Source: Deinococcus sp. AJ005 (GTDB taxonomy: Bacteria > Deinococcota > Deinococci > Deinococcales > Deinococcaceae). Taken from it: 64,000 bases of DNA. Location of the stretch: assembly GCF_009017495.1 (NCBI RefSeq), contig NZ_CP044989.1, forward strand, positions 310,001 to 374,000, in the 5' to 3' direction. Positions 39,481 to 48,387 of the stretch are shown here, piece after piece. The position numbers and the translations under genes were made by a program. Under the pieces are notes generated by a model. It saw only the letters and a list, made by a program, of their open reading frames with translations. It did no database searches and was not told the origin of the DNA. Every line of letters begins with the position of its first letter. The stretch's first letter is position 1.

Positions 39481-40029
39481 CCAATGGTTCGGACGCTTTT
39501 GGCTACGCTCTGGTAACAATAGCCGGAAAGTGGTTGTGGGCGGCCATGCCAGCTTCCTCCTCTAACCTCTCGCGGTACGAGCCATACCCATCCCTACAAT
39601 TGGGGAGCAGCTAAAAATCTCGTGTTGATCGCGTGATCATCCCTCAAATTTGGCAACTGTTCGAACCATTGCTGATACGGATTCCATCCTTTTCAGTTAA
39701 GCACTATAGTGATGGTCCATTCCTGATACTGCCACTTTGGAGTCCGTTGCCCCTCCAGCACTGGTCATACGGACTCCGATTGAAAGGTGTCGAAGACATC
39801 TGGAAGTCCGAACGGAGCGAGAAGGAGAAAAATGGGTTCTGGGCATGGAGTGCAGGAATCGGGACAGCGCCGATTCCTGCACGAAATAGACGGAGTCCGT
39901 ATCAGTTCTGCCAGTGGCTGTGGCGAGCGGTTAAACGCAGGTATGGGGACGCCTGCAGCCAGAAGACAGGGCGGCCTGTCAGATCCTCTGCAGAAAGTTC
40001 ACGTTACCAGCGCTGGACTGACAGCCCGC
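39481..40029. other. Gap with repeat element between MFS gene and SMP-30 remnant
   Basis: The gap holds one complete copy of the dispersed structured repeat (39767-39903). Just before it, ATACGGATTCC near 39677 and GGAGTCCGTT near 39740 resemble the terminal repeats and may be a worn mini-copy. The rest shows nothing recognisable. Confidence 0.5.
39767..39903. repeat. Dispersed structured repeat, copy A
   Basis: It begins ATACGGACTCCGATTGAA and ends ACAGACGGAGTCCGTAT, giving terminal inverted repeats. Hairpin 1 is AGGTGTC-GAA-GACATCT (39785-39801). A conserved middle block reads GAGCGAGAAGGAGAAAAA then TGGGTTCTGGGC. Hairpin 2 is a 13-bp perfect stem with a seven-base loop (39850-39862 with 39870-39882). 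No open reading frame is shared among copies. Confidence 0.85.
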
Positions 40030-40560
40030 TCAGGCCGTCGCGCCGCGCACGTTCAATTCGATGCGGTAGAGGCTGGTACTGGCAGCCGTGAAGAGGGTGG
40101 AACCGTCCTGCCCTCCGAAGGTCAGGTTGCCGATAGCCTCCGGCACGTTGATCTCGCCAAGGCAGGTGCCATCTGGCGCGAAGACCTGCACGCCGCTGCC
40201 GCTGCTGGTCCAGACATCGCCGTGAACGGCCACCCGGAAACCGTCGGGAAAGCCCGGCGAGACCTCAACAAACAGGCGGGCATTCGTCGCCTGACCGTCC
40301 ACCAAGTCGTGGGCCAGGATGTGGTGATGCCGCTCGGGCCAGTAGGTTTCAGTGGGGTGGGTGCCCGCCGTATCGCCCACGTACAGCACCGATTCGTCCG
40401 GGAAGGCCAGTCCATTGGGACAGACCATCCCTCTTATCACCACCCGAATGTCTCCAGTTTCCGGGTCAAAGCGGTAGACCTCCTGCCCCGACTGCTCCTG
40501 CGTGCCGCCGTAGCCTTCATGCGACTGGATCAGCCCGACCCGGTACGTGCCGTTGATCCG
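40030..40560 (-). pseudogene. SMP-30/gluconolactonase-family gene, 5'-truncated
   Basis: The minus-strand translation contains YGGTQEQSGQEVYRFDPETG, MVCPNGLAFPDESVLYVGDT, PDGFRVAVHGDVWTSSG and NLTFGGQDGSTLFTAAS. These are the last four blades of an SMP-30/gluconolaconase propeller, including the Asn and Asp metal ligands. The first 110 or so residues, with the first metal-binding Glu, are missing, and the reading frame upstream has no similarity. It is a remnant between the repeat element and the glf gene. Confidence 0.65.
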
Positions 40561-40618
40561 GGTGAGAATAGCGTAGAGGGAATGGACGGCCACCCGTATC
40601 GACGTGGCTTTGCTCTGG

Positions 40619-41770
40619 TTAAACCTCCACCAGATCAGCCGTCTGTCTCTCCTGTAGGCGCTTGAAAGTGGCCAGCGCCTGGGCCACCACCTGATCCATG
40701 TTGTAGTACTTATAGGTTGCCAGGCGTCCCACGAACGTCACGCCTGGCTCCGCCCTGGCCAGCGCCTCGTATTTTTTGTACAGCTCGGCATTCTCGGGGC
40801 GCGGAACCGGGTAATAGGGATCGCCCTCTGCTTGCGGATACTCGTAGACCACACTGGTGCGCTCGTGGCGCTGCCCCGTGATGTACTTGAATTCGCTGAT
40901 GCGCGTGTAGGCGTAATCGTTGGGATAATTGACCGTTCCTACAGCCTGGAACTGCGGTCTGTCGTGCGTCTCGTGCCGGAATTCCAGGCTGCGGTAGGGC
41001 AACTTGCCGTACTGATGATCAAAGAAAGCGTCCACCGGGCCGGTATAGATCAGGTGGCCGTGCGGAATCAGATCCAGAATTTCCCGGTAATCGGTGTTCA
41101 GCATGATCTTGATGTTGGGTCTGTGCAGCATCGCCTCGAACATGCGGGTGTAGCCGTGCAGCGGCATGGCCTGATAGGTGTCCGCAAAATAGCGGTCATC
41201 CCGGTTGGTGCGGGTGGGCACGCGGGCCGTCACGCTGGCGTCCAGTTCGCTGGGGTCCAGACCCCACTGCTTGCGGGTGTAGCCCCGGAAGAACTTGTTG
41301 TAAAGGTCGCGCCCTACCTTCCCCACCACCACGTCCTCGCTGGTTCGGACCTGCTCCACTGGCTCGGCCACCGAGGCGAAGAATTCCTCCACCTGAAAGG
41401 CGGTCAGGTTCAGGCCGTACAGGCGGTTGACCGTATCCAGATTGATAGGAATGGGCAATTCCTGCCCGTCCACGCTGGCCAGGACGCGGTGCTGGTAGGA
41501 TCGCCACTCGGTAAAGCGCGACAGGTAGGCGAAGACCTCGGCGCTGTTGGTGTGGAAGATATGGGGGCCATAGGGGTGGATCAGGACGCCCGCATCGTCG
41601 TAGCGGTCATAGGCGTTGCCGCCGATGTGGGGGCGGCGGTCCACGATCAGCACCCGCTGGCCTGCGCTCGCCAGCCGTTCGGCCAGCACGCTGCCTGCGA
41701 AGCCTGCGCCCACGATCAGGTAGTCAAAACCGGCTGGGGCCGCGCCATTCAGTTCAGGAATTTCAGTCAT
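40619..41770 (-). CDS. glf: UDP-galactopyranose mutase
   Basis: A 383-residue flavoenzyme that converts UDP-galactopyranose to UDP-galactofuranose. The FAD-binding motif FDYLIVGAGFAGSVLAERLA is at residues 15-34; IGGNAYDRYDDAG, YGPHIFHT and FFRGYTRKQWGL are characteristic, as is FVGRLATYKYYNMDQVV near the end. The ATG overlaps the upstream glycosyltransferase stop by eight bases (ATGACTGA), so the two are co-translated. It supplies galactofuranose for cell-envelope or exported polysaccharide. Confidence 0.93.
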   Translation of the reverse strand: MTEIPELNGAAPAGFDYLIVGAGFAGSVLAERLASAGQRVLIVDRRPHIGGNAYDRYDDAGVLIHPYGPHIFHTNSAEVFAYLSRFTEWRSYQHRVLASVDGQELPIPINLDTVNRLYGLNLTAFQVEEFFASVAEPVEQVRTSEDVVVGKVGRDLYNKFFRGYTRKQWGLDPSELDASVTARVPTRTNRDDRYFADTYQAMPLHGYTRMFEAMLHRPNIKIMLNTDYREILDLIPHGHLIYTGPVDAFFDHQYGKLPYRSLEFRHETHDRPQFQAVGTVNYPNDYAYTRISEFKYITGQRHERTSVVYEYPQAEGDPYYPVPRPENAELYKKYEALARAEPGVTFVGRLATYKYYNMDQVVAQALATFKRLQERQTADLVEV

Positions 41771-42959
41771 CGGAACCCGTCAGCAGCGCGTGGGACGCCA
41801 GAGCAGAGAGGCGGGTAATGGGAGCGGCGTCCTCGATCAGTTCGGCCATCTGCGCCCAGGTGCGGTCCCAGGACAGCGCGCTGAGGTACTGGTCTGCGCG
41901 TTCCTGACGCTGCCGAGCGCCGTGCGTCCCCGCCTCGTCCAGCACCGCCTTGCAGGCGTATTCGAAAGCATCTGGAGTGTCGGCGATGTGCGCCAGTTTC
42001 AGATCGCCGTAGGGGCGGACCACGTCGCGGATGCCGGTGGAGACCACGCCGACGCCCGCCGCCAGGTATTCCGGCGTCTTGGTGGGGCTGATGAACTCGG
42101 TGGCGGCATTGCGCGCAAACGGCAGCAGGGCCACGTCCCAGTGGGCCAGGTAGGCAGGCAACTCGGCATAGCTCTTCATACCCAGGTAATGGATATTGGC
42201 GGCGCGCGGCAGCTCAGCGGGATCGATCTTGACCACCGGTCCGATCAGTACGAACTGCCACTCCGGCTGACGCCGGGCCACTTCAGCGATCAGAGCCGTG
42301 TCAAAGCGCTCGTCGATCACGCCGTAAAAGCCCAGGCGGGGGCGCGGCAACGTGGCCTGATCCGCCGGGTCCTGCAACCCTCCGCGGGCCTGAGCGAAAT
42401 GCCCGACGTCCACGCTGGAAGGAAAAGCATGCACATTGGGGTGGCGCTCGGACTTGGCCTCGTACAGCCGCTGACCACCGGTGAAGACCACCCCGGCACG
42501 GTCAAAAAGCTGCGCCTCACGCACGCGCAGCTCAGGAGGCGCGCCCCTGAAATTGGCCAGCTCGTCCATGCAGTCGTACACCGTGACACGTGGCTTCAGT
42601 CCCGCCGTGACGGGCAGTTCCATCGGAGTGTAGACCCACAGGTCATAGTCCAGCAGGCACTCGTCCTCCACCAGTTCGCCCAGCAGCCGCGCCGTGCGGG
42701 CCTGGGACTCGGCGGCGGAAAAGCCGCTCTGGATGTGTGGTGTGCAGACGGTGACGCCGCCCTCTAGCCTGGTTTTCAGGTGATCGCCGTGTTCCCCGAA
42801 GACCGGCTCCTCGAAGTAATACACGGCGCGACTGTGGGCGGCGCGGGTCATCAGGTGCTGGGGGCGCTGAAACACGAAATCCCAGCGCAGATGCGCCAGC
42901 ACGATCAGGGCGGGGCTGGCGGCCATGTAGGGCCGGGTGGACTGGTGGTGGTGTGGCAC
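41763..42959 (-). CDS. Glycosyltransferase (GT-B fold)
   Basis: A 398-residue glycosyltransferase. The start has the LAHLRWDFVFQRPQHLM motif typical of a bacterial GT group often paired with glf; the C-terminal donor domain has RLGFYGVIDERFD and PEYLAAGVGVVSTGI. The GTG at 42959 is preferred because GGGAGGG lies upstream at good spacing; the frame continues to 43013. It is the first gene of a two-gene operon with glf, so galactofuranosyl transfer is a reasonable guess. Confidence 0.8.
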   Translation of the reverse strand: MPHHHQSTRPYMAASPALIVLAHLRWDFVFQRPQHLMTRAAHSRAVYYFEEPVFGEHGDHLKTRLEGGVTVCTPHIQSGFSAAESQARTARLLGELVEDECLLDYDLWVYTPMELPVTAGLKPRVTVYDCMDELANFRGAPPELRVREAQLFDRAGVVFTGGQRLYEAKSERHPNVHAFPSSVDVGHFAQARGGLQDPADQATLPRPRLGFYGVIDERFDTALIAEVARRQPEWQFVLIGPVVKIDPAELPRAANIHYLGMKSYAELPAYLAHWDVALLPFARNAATEFISPTKTPEYLAAGVGVVSTGIRDVVRPYGDLKLAHIADTPDAFEYACKAVLDEAGTHGARQRQERADQYLSALSWDRTWAQMAELIEDAAPITRLSALASHALLTGSDD

Positions 42960-43209
42960 GTTGAGCTTCCCTCCCAGGATGCGCGAGGCGGCGGCAGATG
43001 ACAAAAAACCCACGGCCCGGTGAGCTGCCAGCCCTGTTCCAGCTTCGTGGCGGCCCCCTGGCGGTGATCGTCTGGACTATAGGAGGGGGTCCCGAAATGC
43101 AAACGTAACATGCACATGGATTGCGTCCCAGATGGACTTCAGCTAAAGAATTTGCTGGCCTGGGCTAAATGCAAAATGAGTGCGGTCGGGCGCTAGGCTG
43201 CCGCCACCC

Positions 43210-44343
43210 ATGACGCCGCCCAGTCATCCCTTCTGGCCTGCCGCCTCCGGCTCTGAACTGCCGCCTGTCGTCGTCGCGATTCCAGCGCGCGACGAGGCGG
43301 AAGGGATCGGCGCGACGTTGCGGGCGCTGGGCGCGCAGATGAACGGAACTGGGCAGCCATTCCAGAATTTTGGCGTGCTGTTGCTGGTCAACAACTGCGG
43401 CGGGGGAACGGCGATCCGCGCCAAACAGGCCGCGCCGCAGGGGCTGAAGCTGCGAATAGAGGAAGTGTTGCTGCCCCCCGGCGAGGCCAATGTCGTCGGC
43501 GCACACCGCCGCGCCCTGGACCGCGCCGCCGAACTGGCCGGGGACGGCGGCGCGATCGTCAGCACCGACGCCGACACCCGCGCCGCACCGGACTGGCTGT
43601 GGGCGCTGCTTCAGCCCATTCTAGCTGGGGCCGACGCTGCCGCCGGACGGATTCTGTTAGGTGGGGACGGGGCCGCCCTGGAGGAGGAGGTCCGCTGCAC
43701 CCACGAACTCGACGACCTATACCGGCTGGCCGCCTGCCAGTTGACGGCCCGTTTAAACCCGGACCCCGCCGATCCCTGGCCCCGCCACTGGCAGCACTTC
43801 GGCGCGAATCTGGCCCTGAGGGTGCGCGCCTACCGCGCCGTGGGCGGGGTGCCGCAGGTACCGTGCCTGGAAGACCTCGCGCTGGTGCGGGAGCTACGCC
43901 GCGCGGACCTGACGCTGCGCCATACCCCCGACGCCCGCGTGTACACCAGCGCCCGCCTGTCGGGCCGGGTGGCGGTGGGCTTGTCCACGCAACTGGCCGA
44001 ATGGCGGTGTGGCCCGCAAGTCTGGCGCGTTCCCGGCGGCGCAGAAATCGCGGCACTGGCCCATGCGGAAGCAGCACTGCGGGCCGCCTATCCGGGCGGC
44101 TGGCACCCCCACCTTCCCCACCTGTGGCGGTCTGACGCTGGGCCGCTTAAGGCAGCCCTGCACGCGCCCACGCTGGGCCAGGCCCCGGAGGCGGCCCACG
44201 CCGCGCGGGAGGCGGGGGACTGGGGTGCCCATTACCCCCCCGCTCCCGTGGGGCAGGTGCTGGACGAGGTGCGCGGCCTGATGGATCAGACTGCCGCGCC
44301 CGCCGCTTCTGGCCCGCTGCGAGTGAATACGTCCAGCCGGTAG
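43210..44343 (+). CDS. GT2-family glycosyltransferase
   Basis: A 377-residue GT-A fold enzyme. The N-terminus reads VVVAIPARDEAEGIGATLRA; the metal-binding STDADTRAAPDW is the DxD-type motif; GGVPQVPCLEDLALVREL is the acceptor-side ED motif. No transmembrane helices are visible, so it is probably cytoplasmic. It is divergent from the glf operon and its last 58 bases overlap the end of the convergent methyltransferase gene, a tight arrangement that suggests a long-standing cluster. Confidence 0.82.
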   Translation: MTPPSHPFWPAASGSELPPVVVAIPARDEAEGIGATLRALGAQMNGTGQPFQNFGVLLLVNNCGGGTAIRAKQAAPQGLKLRIEEVLLPPGEANVVGAHRRALDRAAELAGDGGAIVSTDADTRAAPDWLWALLQPILAGADAAAGRILLGGDGAALEEEVRCTHELDDLYRLAACQLTARLNPDPADPWPRHWQHFGANLALRVRAYRAVGGVPQVPCLEDLALVRELRRADLTLRHTPDARVYTSARLSGRVAVGLSTQLAEWRCGPQVWRVPGGAEIAALAHAEAALRAAYPGGWHPHLPHLWRSDAGPLKAALHAPTLGQAPEAAHAAREAGDWGAHYPPAPVGQVLDEVRGLMDQTAAPAASGPLRVNTSSR

Positions 44344-44897
44344 CCCTGTTGCCCGTCCCCGTGGCGCTCGGCGTGCAGGTGGTGCAGGCCGTGGCCCACG
44401 CGGGCCAGCGTGGCGGCATGTACCGCGTCGCCGGTCTGTGGGTAGTCGTGGACCTGTGGCGTCCAGTGGACCAGCAGCAGGGTTCCGCACGCACTGAGCC
44501 GCGCTAATACCCCGTCCAGCGCTGTTTCCAGATCCTCCGGCGAGAGGTAGTACAGCACCTCCGACAGCACGATCAGGTCAAAGGGACCGTCCGGCAGGTC
44601 CGTGGGAAGGCGGCGGCGCTCGAAAATGATGTTGGAGTGGGCTGCATTGCGCGCCCGTGCCCGTATCAGCGCCTGCTCGTTCAGGTCCACGGCCCACAGT
44701 TCTCCGGCCTGCCCTGCCAGCAGACCGCTCAGCACCCCGATGGAGCAGCCCACCTCCAGCGCCCGCGCATAGCGCTCATGGGGTAGCGCGGCCAGCGTGC
44801 GGGCGTACTTGGCGGCCTCGTAGGGGCTGCTGGCAAAATCCCAGGGGTCCTCGCGGGCGCGGTACACGTCCTCGAAATAGTCTTCCGGCAGGGTCAT
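44286..44897 (-). CDS. NodS-like SAM-dependent methyltransferase
   Basis: A 203-residue methyltransferase starting YFEDVYRAREDPWDFASSPY, the typical N-terminus of the NodS group (N-methylation of a sugar amine in Nod factors). Motif I is ALEVGCSIGVLSGLLA and motif IV is DLIVLSEVLYYLSPED. The ATG overlaps the PIG-L stop by four bases. Since NodS-type enzymes act on a free amino group made by deacetylation, its coupling to a PIG-L deacetylase gene fits a deacetylate-then-methylate sequence on a glycan or small glycoside. Confidence 0.85.
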   Translation of the reverse strand: MTLPEDYFEDVYRAREDPWDFASSPYEAAKYARTLAALPHERYARALEVGCSIGVLSGLLAGQAGELWAVDLNEQALIRARARNAAHSNIIFERRRLPTDLPDGPFDLIVLSEVLYYLSPEDLETALDGVLARLSACGTLLLVHWTPQVHDYPQTGDAVHAATLARVGHGLHHLHAERHGDGQQGYRLDVFTRSGPEAAGAAV

Positions 44898-45640
44898 GCG
44901 CTGGCCTCCTGTGCGGCTGGGACGGCTTGAACGAACGCTTCGAAATACAGTTCCGGGCCGGTCAGCGCCCGCTCCACCATCTCCGAGGCCAGGGTAAAAC
45001 CGTGCGGATCATCGGAAATGCCCCCCAACTGGGTGGCGTGCGCGGCGATGGCCTGCGCCTTGCGGGACCGCGCGGCTGCCACCGCGAGGCTCCACACGCG
45101 GGCTTCCTGAGGGGTGGGCCAGGCATCGGCGTCCCCGCGTTCGGGCAGCCACACCGCGTATTCCAGCCGCCGGGCAGTGGGTGGAGCCGCCCCCCACACG
45201 GGTCCCCAGGCGGCGCGGTGATCGGGGTGCGGGTCGCGCCGCCACGGCAGCAGCAGCGTGGCGGGAGGGGCAGCAGCAAAAATTCTGTTCACCTCGCGCC
45301 CCAGATCAGCAGGGTCCACTCTGTCCAGCGCGCCGTCCGGCAGACCCAGGGCGTGGGTGCGGGTTTCTGGCACGCCCAGCGCCGCCAGCCCCGCGCGCCA
45401 TTCGGACAGCCGGGTCTGGGCCAGTCGGGCGCGTGGAAAGCTGGGTGAGTTGGGATGGGAAAATCCACCGTCCGTGACCAGCAGGGCGTGGACCTCGCGG
45501 CCCAGATCGGTCAGGGCGACGATCAGGGCGGCGCACCCCAGTGCCTCGTCGTCCGGGTGCGGCGAGACGATCCAGACCGGGCCGGGCAGGGTCCGGGGGT
45601 CCAGGGAGACAGAGCCGTGTGGCAAAGCGTCCAGCCTCAC
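44894..45640 (-). CDS. PIG-L family N-deacetylase
   Basis: A 248-residue LmbE/PIG-L protein. WIVSPHPDDEALGCAAL has the zinc-binding HPDDE, and the later LPWRRDPHPDHRAAW carries the third His ligand. These enzymes remove acetyl groups from GlcNAc-type sugars on lipids or thiols. The GTG at 45640 overlaps the upstream gene's stop (GTGA); an earlier GTG at 45658 is possible. Nearby NodS-like and GT2 genes point to modification of an amino-sugar compound. Confidence 0.85.
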   Translation of the reverse strand: MRLDALPHGSVSLDPRTLPGPVWIVSPHPDDEALGCAALIVALTDLGREVHALLVTDGGFSHPNSPSFPRARLAQTRLSEWRAGLAALGVPETRTHALGLPDGALDRVDPADLGREVNRIFAAAPPATLLLPWRRDPHPDHRAAWGPVWGAAPPTARRLEYAVWLPERGDADAWPTPQEARVWSLAVAAARSRKAQAIAAHATQLGGISDDPHGFTLASEMVERALTGPELYFEAFVQAVPAAQEASA

Positions 45641-48000
45641 AGCCCCTCGTCTCCCCACGGGCTGTAGGCATCGTCGGCCAGTTCCGGGGCGTCCAGCACG
45701 GCACGGCCCAGGTGCAGGCGGGCGGCGTCGGGGGCAGGCTGACGCAGGTACATCCGCAGGTCCCGCAGCAGCCGCTCGGCGGGGTGTGGGGCGAGCAGGC
45801 CGCGCGCGCCCACCGCGCGTTCCACAGCCTCGCAGGCCAGCAGACAGGCGTCCTCGGTGACTTCACGGGCCAGGGCGACGTAGGCCAGAACGCGCGGCAA
45901 CTCGTCCGCCCCCTGTCCTTTTAAATGCGCGCCCTCCAGATGTGCTGCGCCGCGCAGGACCGTCTGCCACGCCGCTTCCAGCCGGGCTGCCACCGCACCA
46001 AAACGCAGGCGCTGGAGGTCGTCCCCGGTCCGTTCCAGTTGACGCAGTACATCCCGCCCGGCCTCCAGCACGGCGTCCGCGCCGCCCAGTTGCACGGCCA
46101 GAAAGCGCAATGCCCCCCCACTGAACTCCGGCTGACGGTAATAGTCGCCCGGTTGTCCGATCACGTCGTCTGCGCCGAGATTCAGGCCCGTTAGGTCCAC
46201 GCGGAAACTGACGGTGGGCCGCATACCCAGTGGCTGCCAGAAGGCCGGGTCAAAACGTTCGGGCGGCGCGGCGTGGGGCAGCAGCGCCAGCACCCGGCCC
46301 CCGCCCTGCGGCAATTCGGCGGGCAGCAGCGGGCAGGTCACGAAGTCCGCGCCGGAGGTAAAGGTCTTGCCACCGATGAGTGTCCAGCCCACGCCCGCCT
46401 CAGCCCGCTCCAGTCGCAGCCCCGGCCCATCCTCGGTGTTCCAGACGCCGAACAGTTCGCCGCGCCGGGCATCGGCCTCCGTGCGTTCGCGCTGTTCCTG
46501 AGAACCGTGGGTCTGGATCAGGTGCAGGGCATTGACGTGGCCCTCGTAGATCCGGCCCACTGGCAGGCTGGCGCGGCCCACCCGGCGTAACACGGCCAGC
46601 AGCCGCGCACCGGACAACCCCAGACCTCCGCTGGCTGTCGGCAGCGTTGCTTCCAGCAGCCCGGCCTCCCGCAGCGCCGCGAACGAGGCGGCAGGAAAGG
46701 CCCCGTCATGATCGCGGGCGGCGGCCTCGGCGGCAATGGCCGGGGCCGCGTGGGCCAGGCGTTCCAGCACGGTGCTGAGCGTGGCGGGTGCGGGGGCCAG
46801 CACGTCGATGTGTTCGGCGGCAGGCCGTTCGTGCTGTTCCTGGGCATGGTTCAGGGCGTCGACCAGCGGGCCGTGGGCGGCGCGGCCTCCCAGGGCGTCG
46901 GGGTAATCCCACAGTCCGTTGTGGCAGTGGCGGTCATCGTCCCAGCCGGGATGGTTGACCACCGGGTACAGGCAGGCGCCGTGGATGGGGACCCCACCCG
47001 CCCGCGCCGCCTCCACCTCGCGCGCCACTCCTGCGAACCACGGCGCACGCTCGCCGTCCTCGGCCCCGGTCTCGGCAATGACCAGCGGGCGGGTGTAGCG
47101 GGCATGGACCTCGGCCAGCAGCGCGCGCAGGGGACGGTGATCGGCGTCGCCCGGCGTCAGAAATTTCCGCAGATGCGCCTGCGGGTGGTGCCACCACTGG
47201 TTGTAGGGGTAGAAATTCAGGCCCACCACATCCACGTACTGCTCGCCGCCGCCCAGTTCCGGCAGCGTGCGGCCCAGCAGCATGTCCAGCGCCTCGAACT
47301 GCGAGGCGTGGCTGTGCCGGGCGGTCTCGACCTCCTCTGGCCGTTCAGGATGGGGAACGACGCTGATCAGCGGCTCGGCATGCAGGAAGCGCGCCGCCGG
47401 GTCAACCCCGCGTGCGGCGTCCATGCCCGACATGGCCGCCCGCACCAACTGGGCCTTGAGGGTCAGCCCGCGCCCCTGCGCGAAGGGATTCAGGTAGCCC
47501 ACGTCACCGCCGCCCCAGGCCGTGAACGAGATCTCGTTGACCGGGCAGATCCACAGCGTCCCCTCGGTGTGCTCGCGCAAAAAACGGGCCGCCGCTGCCG
47601 CGTAACGGCCAAAGATGGCCGGAAAGTCGGGGGCGAACAGATCCACGAAATCGGGAAAGCCGTAATGCAACAGGTCCCAGACCACCTGCACCCCCGCCTC
47701 CCGCGCCGCCGTGACCTGGGCGAGCGCCGAGGAAAAGTCGTACTCGCCCGGCACCCGTTCGATCAGGTGCCAGCGCAGGCCGTCGCGTGCGGTCAGCAGG
47801 CCGCTGGCTGCCAGCCGGGCGTAGTCCTGCCCAGCAAAGCGGTCATGTGCGGTGGCGTCGATCACGTCGATGCGTCGCCCTGAAGGACGGCGCTGGGTGC
47901 TGCACTCGAACCCGCCCCAGTAAAAGGACTGGAACCCAGGAGGAAGGGCGGGGGCGGGCGGCCCGACAGGTGGCGGGGCGACGGCAGGAAGCGAGGTCAT
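45637..48000 (-). CDS. Fusion of a GH-A clan glycosidase with an acyl-CoA dehydrogenase
   Basis: One uninterrupted 787-residue frame with two unrelated folds. Residues 20-395 are a (beta/alpha)8 glycosidase like GH1: FSSALAQVTAAREAGVQVVW then DLLHYGFPDF, the acid/base Glu in ICPVNEISFT, and the nucleophile Glu in LVIAETGAED. Residues 405-787 are acyl-CoA dehydrogenase-like: FAALREAGLLEATLPTASGG, GGKTFTSGADFVTCP in the beta domain, and the C-terminal helical bundle (LRFLAVQLGGADAVLEAGRD to VGARGLLAPHPAERLLRDL). The linker is about 10 residues. The next gene upstream is a stand-alone GH1 paralogue. Its stop overlaps the PIG-L gene. Whether both domains are active is unknown. Confidence 0.82.
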   Translation of the reverse strand: MTSLPAVAPPPVGPPAPALPPGFQSFYWGGFECSTQRRPSGRRIDVIDATAHDRFAGQDYARLAASGLLTARDGLRWHLIERVPGEYDFSSALAQVTAAREAGVQVVWDLLHYGFPDFVDLFAPDFPAIFGRYAAAAARFLREHTEGTLWICPVNEISFTAWGGGDVGYLNPFAQGRGLTLKAQLVRAAMSGMDAARGVDPAARFLHAEPLISVVPHPERPEEVETARHSHASQFEALDMLLGRTLPELGGGEQYVDVVGLNFYPYNQWWHHPQAHLRKFLTPGDADHRPLRALLAEVHARYTRPLVIAETGAEDGERAPWFAGVAREVEAARAGGVPIHGACLYPVVNHPGWDDDRHCHNGLWDYPDALGGRAAHGPLVDALNHAQEQHERPAAEHIDVLAPAPATLSTVLERLAHAAPAIAAEAAARDHDGAFPAASFAALREAGLLEATLPTASGGLGLSGARLLAVLRRVGRASLPVGRIYEGHVNALHLIQTHGSQEQRERTEADARRGELFGVWNTEDGPGLRLERAEAGVGWTLIGGKTFTSGADFVTCPLLPAELPQGGGRVLALLPHAAPPERFDPAFWQPLGMRPTVSFRVDLTGLNLGADDVIGQPGDYYRQPEFSGGALRFLAVQLGGADAVLEAGRDVLRQLERTGDDLQRLRFGAVAARLEAAWQTVLRGAAHLEGAHLKGQGADELPRVLAYVALAREVTEDACLLACEAVERAVGARGLLAPHPAERLLRDLRMYLRQPAPDAARLHLGRAVLDAPELADDAYSPWGDEGL

Positions 48001-48387
48001 GGCCCAGAGTGGCGCGGGGAAGGGGTGGCGCGGCTGTGGAGGGCATGAACTTTTCAGTAGGCTTTTGCCGCCAGGATGGCTTCGGTGGGCGACTCCTGTG
48101 AACAGCGGTGAGGGTATGAAGATCTATCACGCGGCATGAGGCTGGAATATATCGGCTGGCAGGAACACGGATCTCTGGTTGCGCTCGGTTTGAGAATGTT
48201 GTTCTGGTGGACATCCTGACCGTATTTTGGAGGTCTTCAAAGCAAAAACGTGGAGACCAGCATCACCGATACCGGTCCCACGTCTTGGCCACGTTCACTT
48301 CTGTGCTGGATTGGCGATCCCGCAACTGGACTCTGGGCAGTCAATCCCCACCAGTCGCGGAAAAATCAGGACAGAAGGTCAGCCAAA
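48001..48387. other. Gap upstream of the fusion gene
   Basis: These 387 bases lie between the start of the fusion gene and the stop of the GH1 gene, both on the minus strand. They should hold the fusion operon's promoter and the GH1 terminator. I see no clear promoter boxes, repeats or small gene. Confidence 0.3.
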
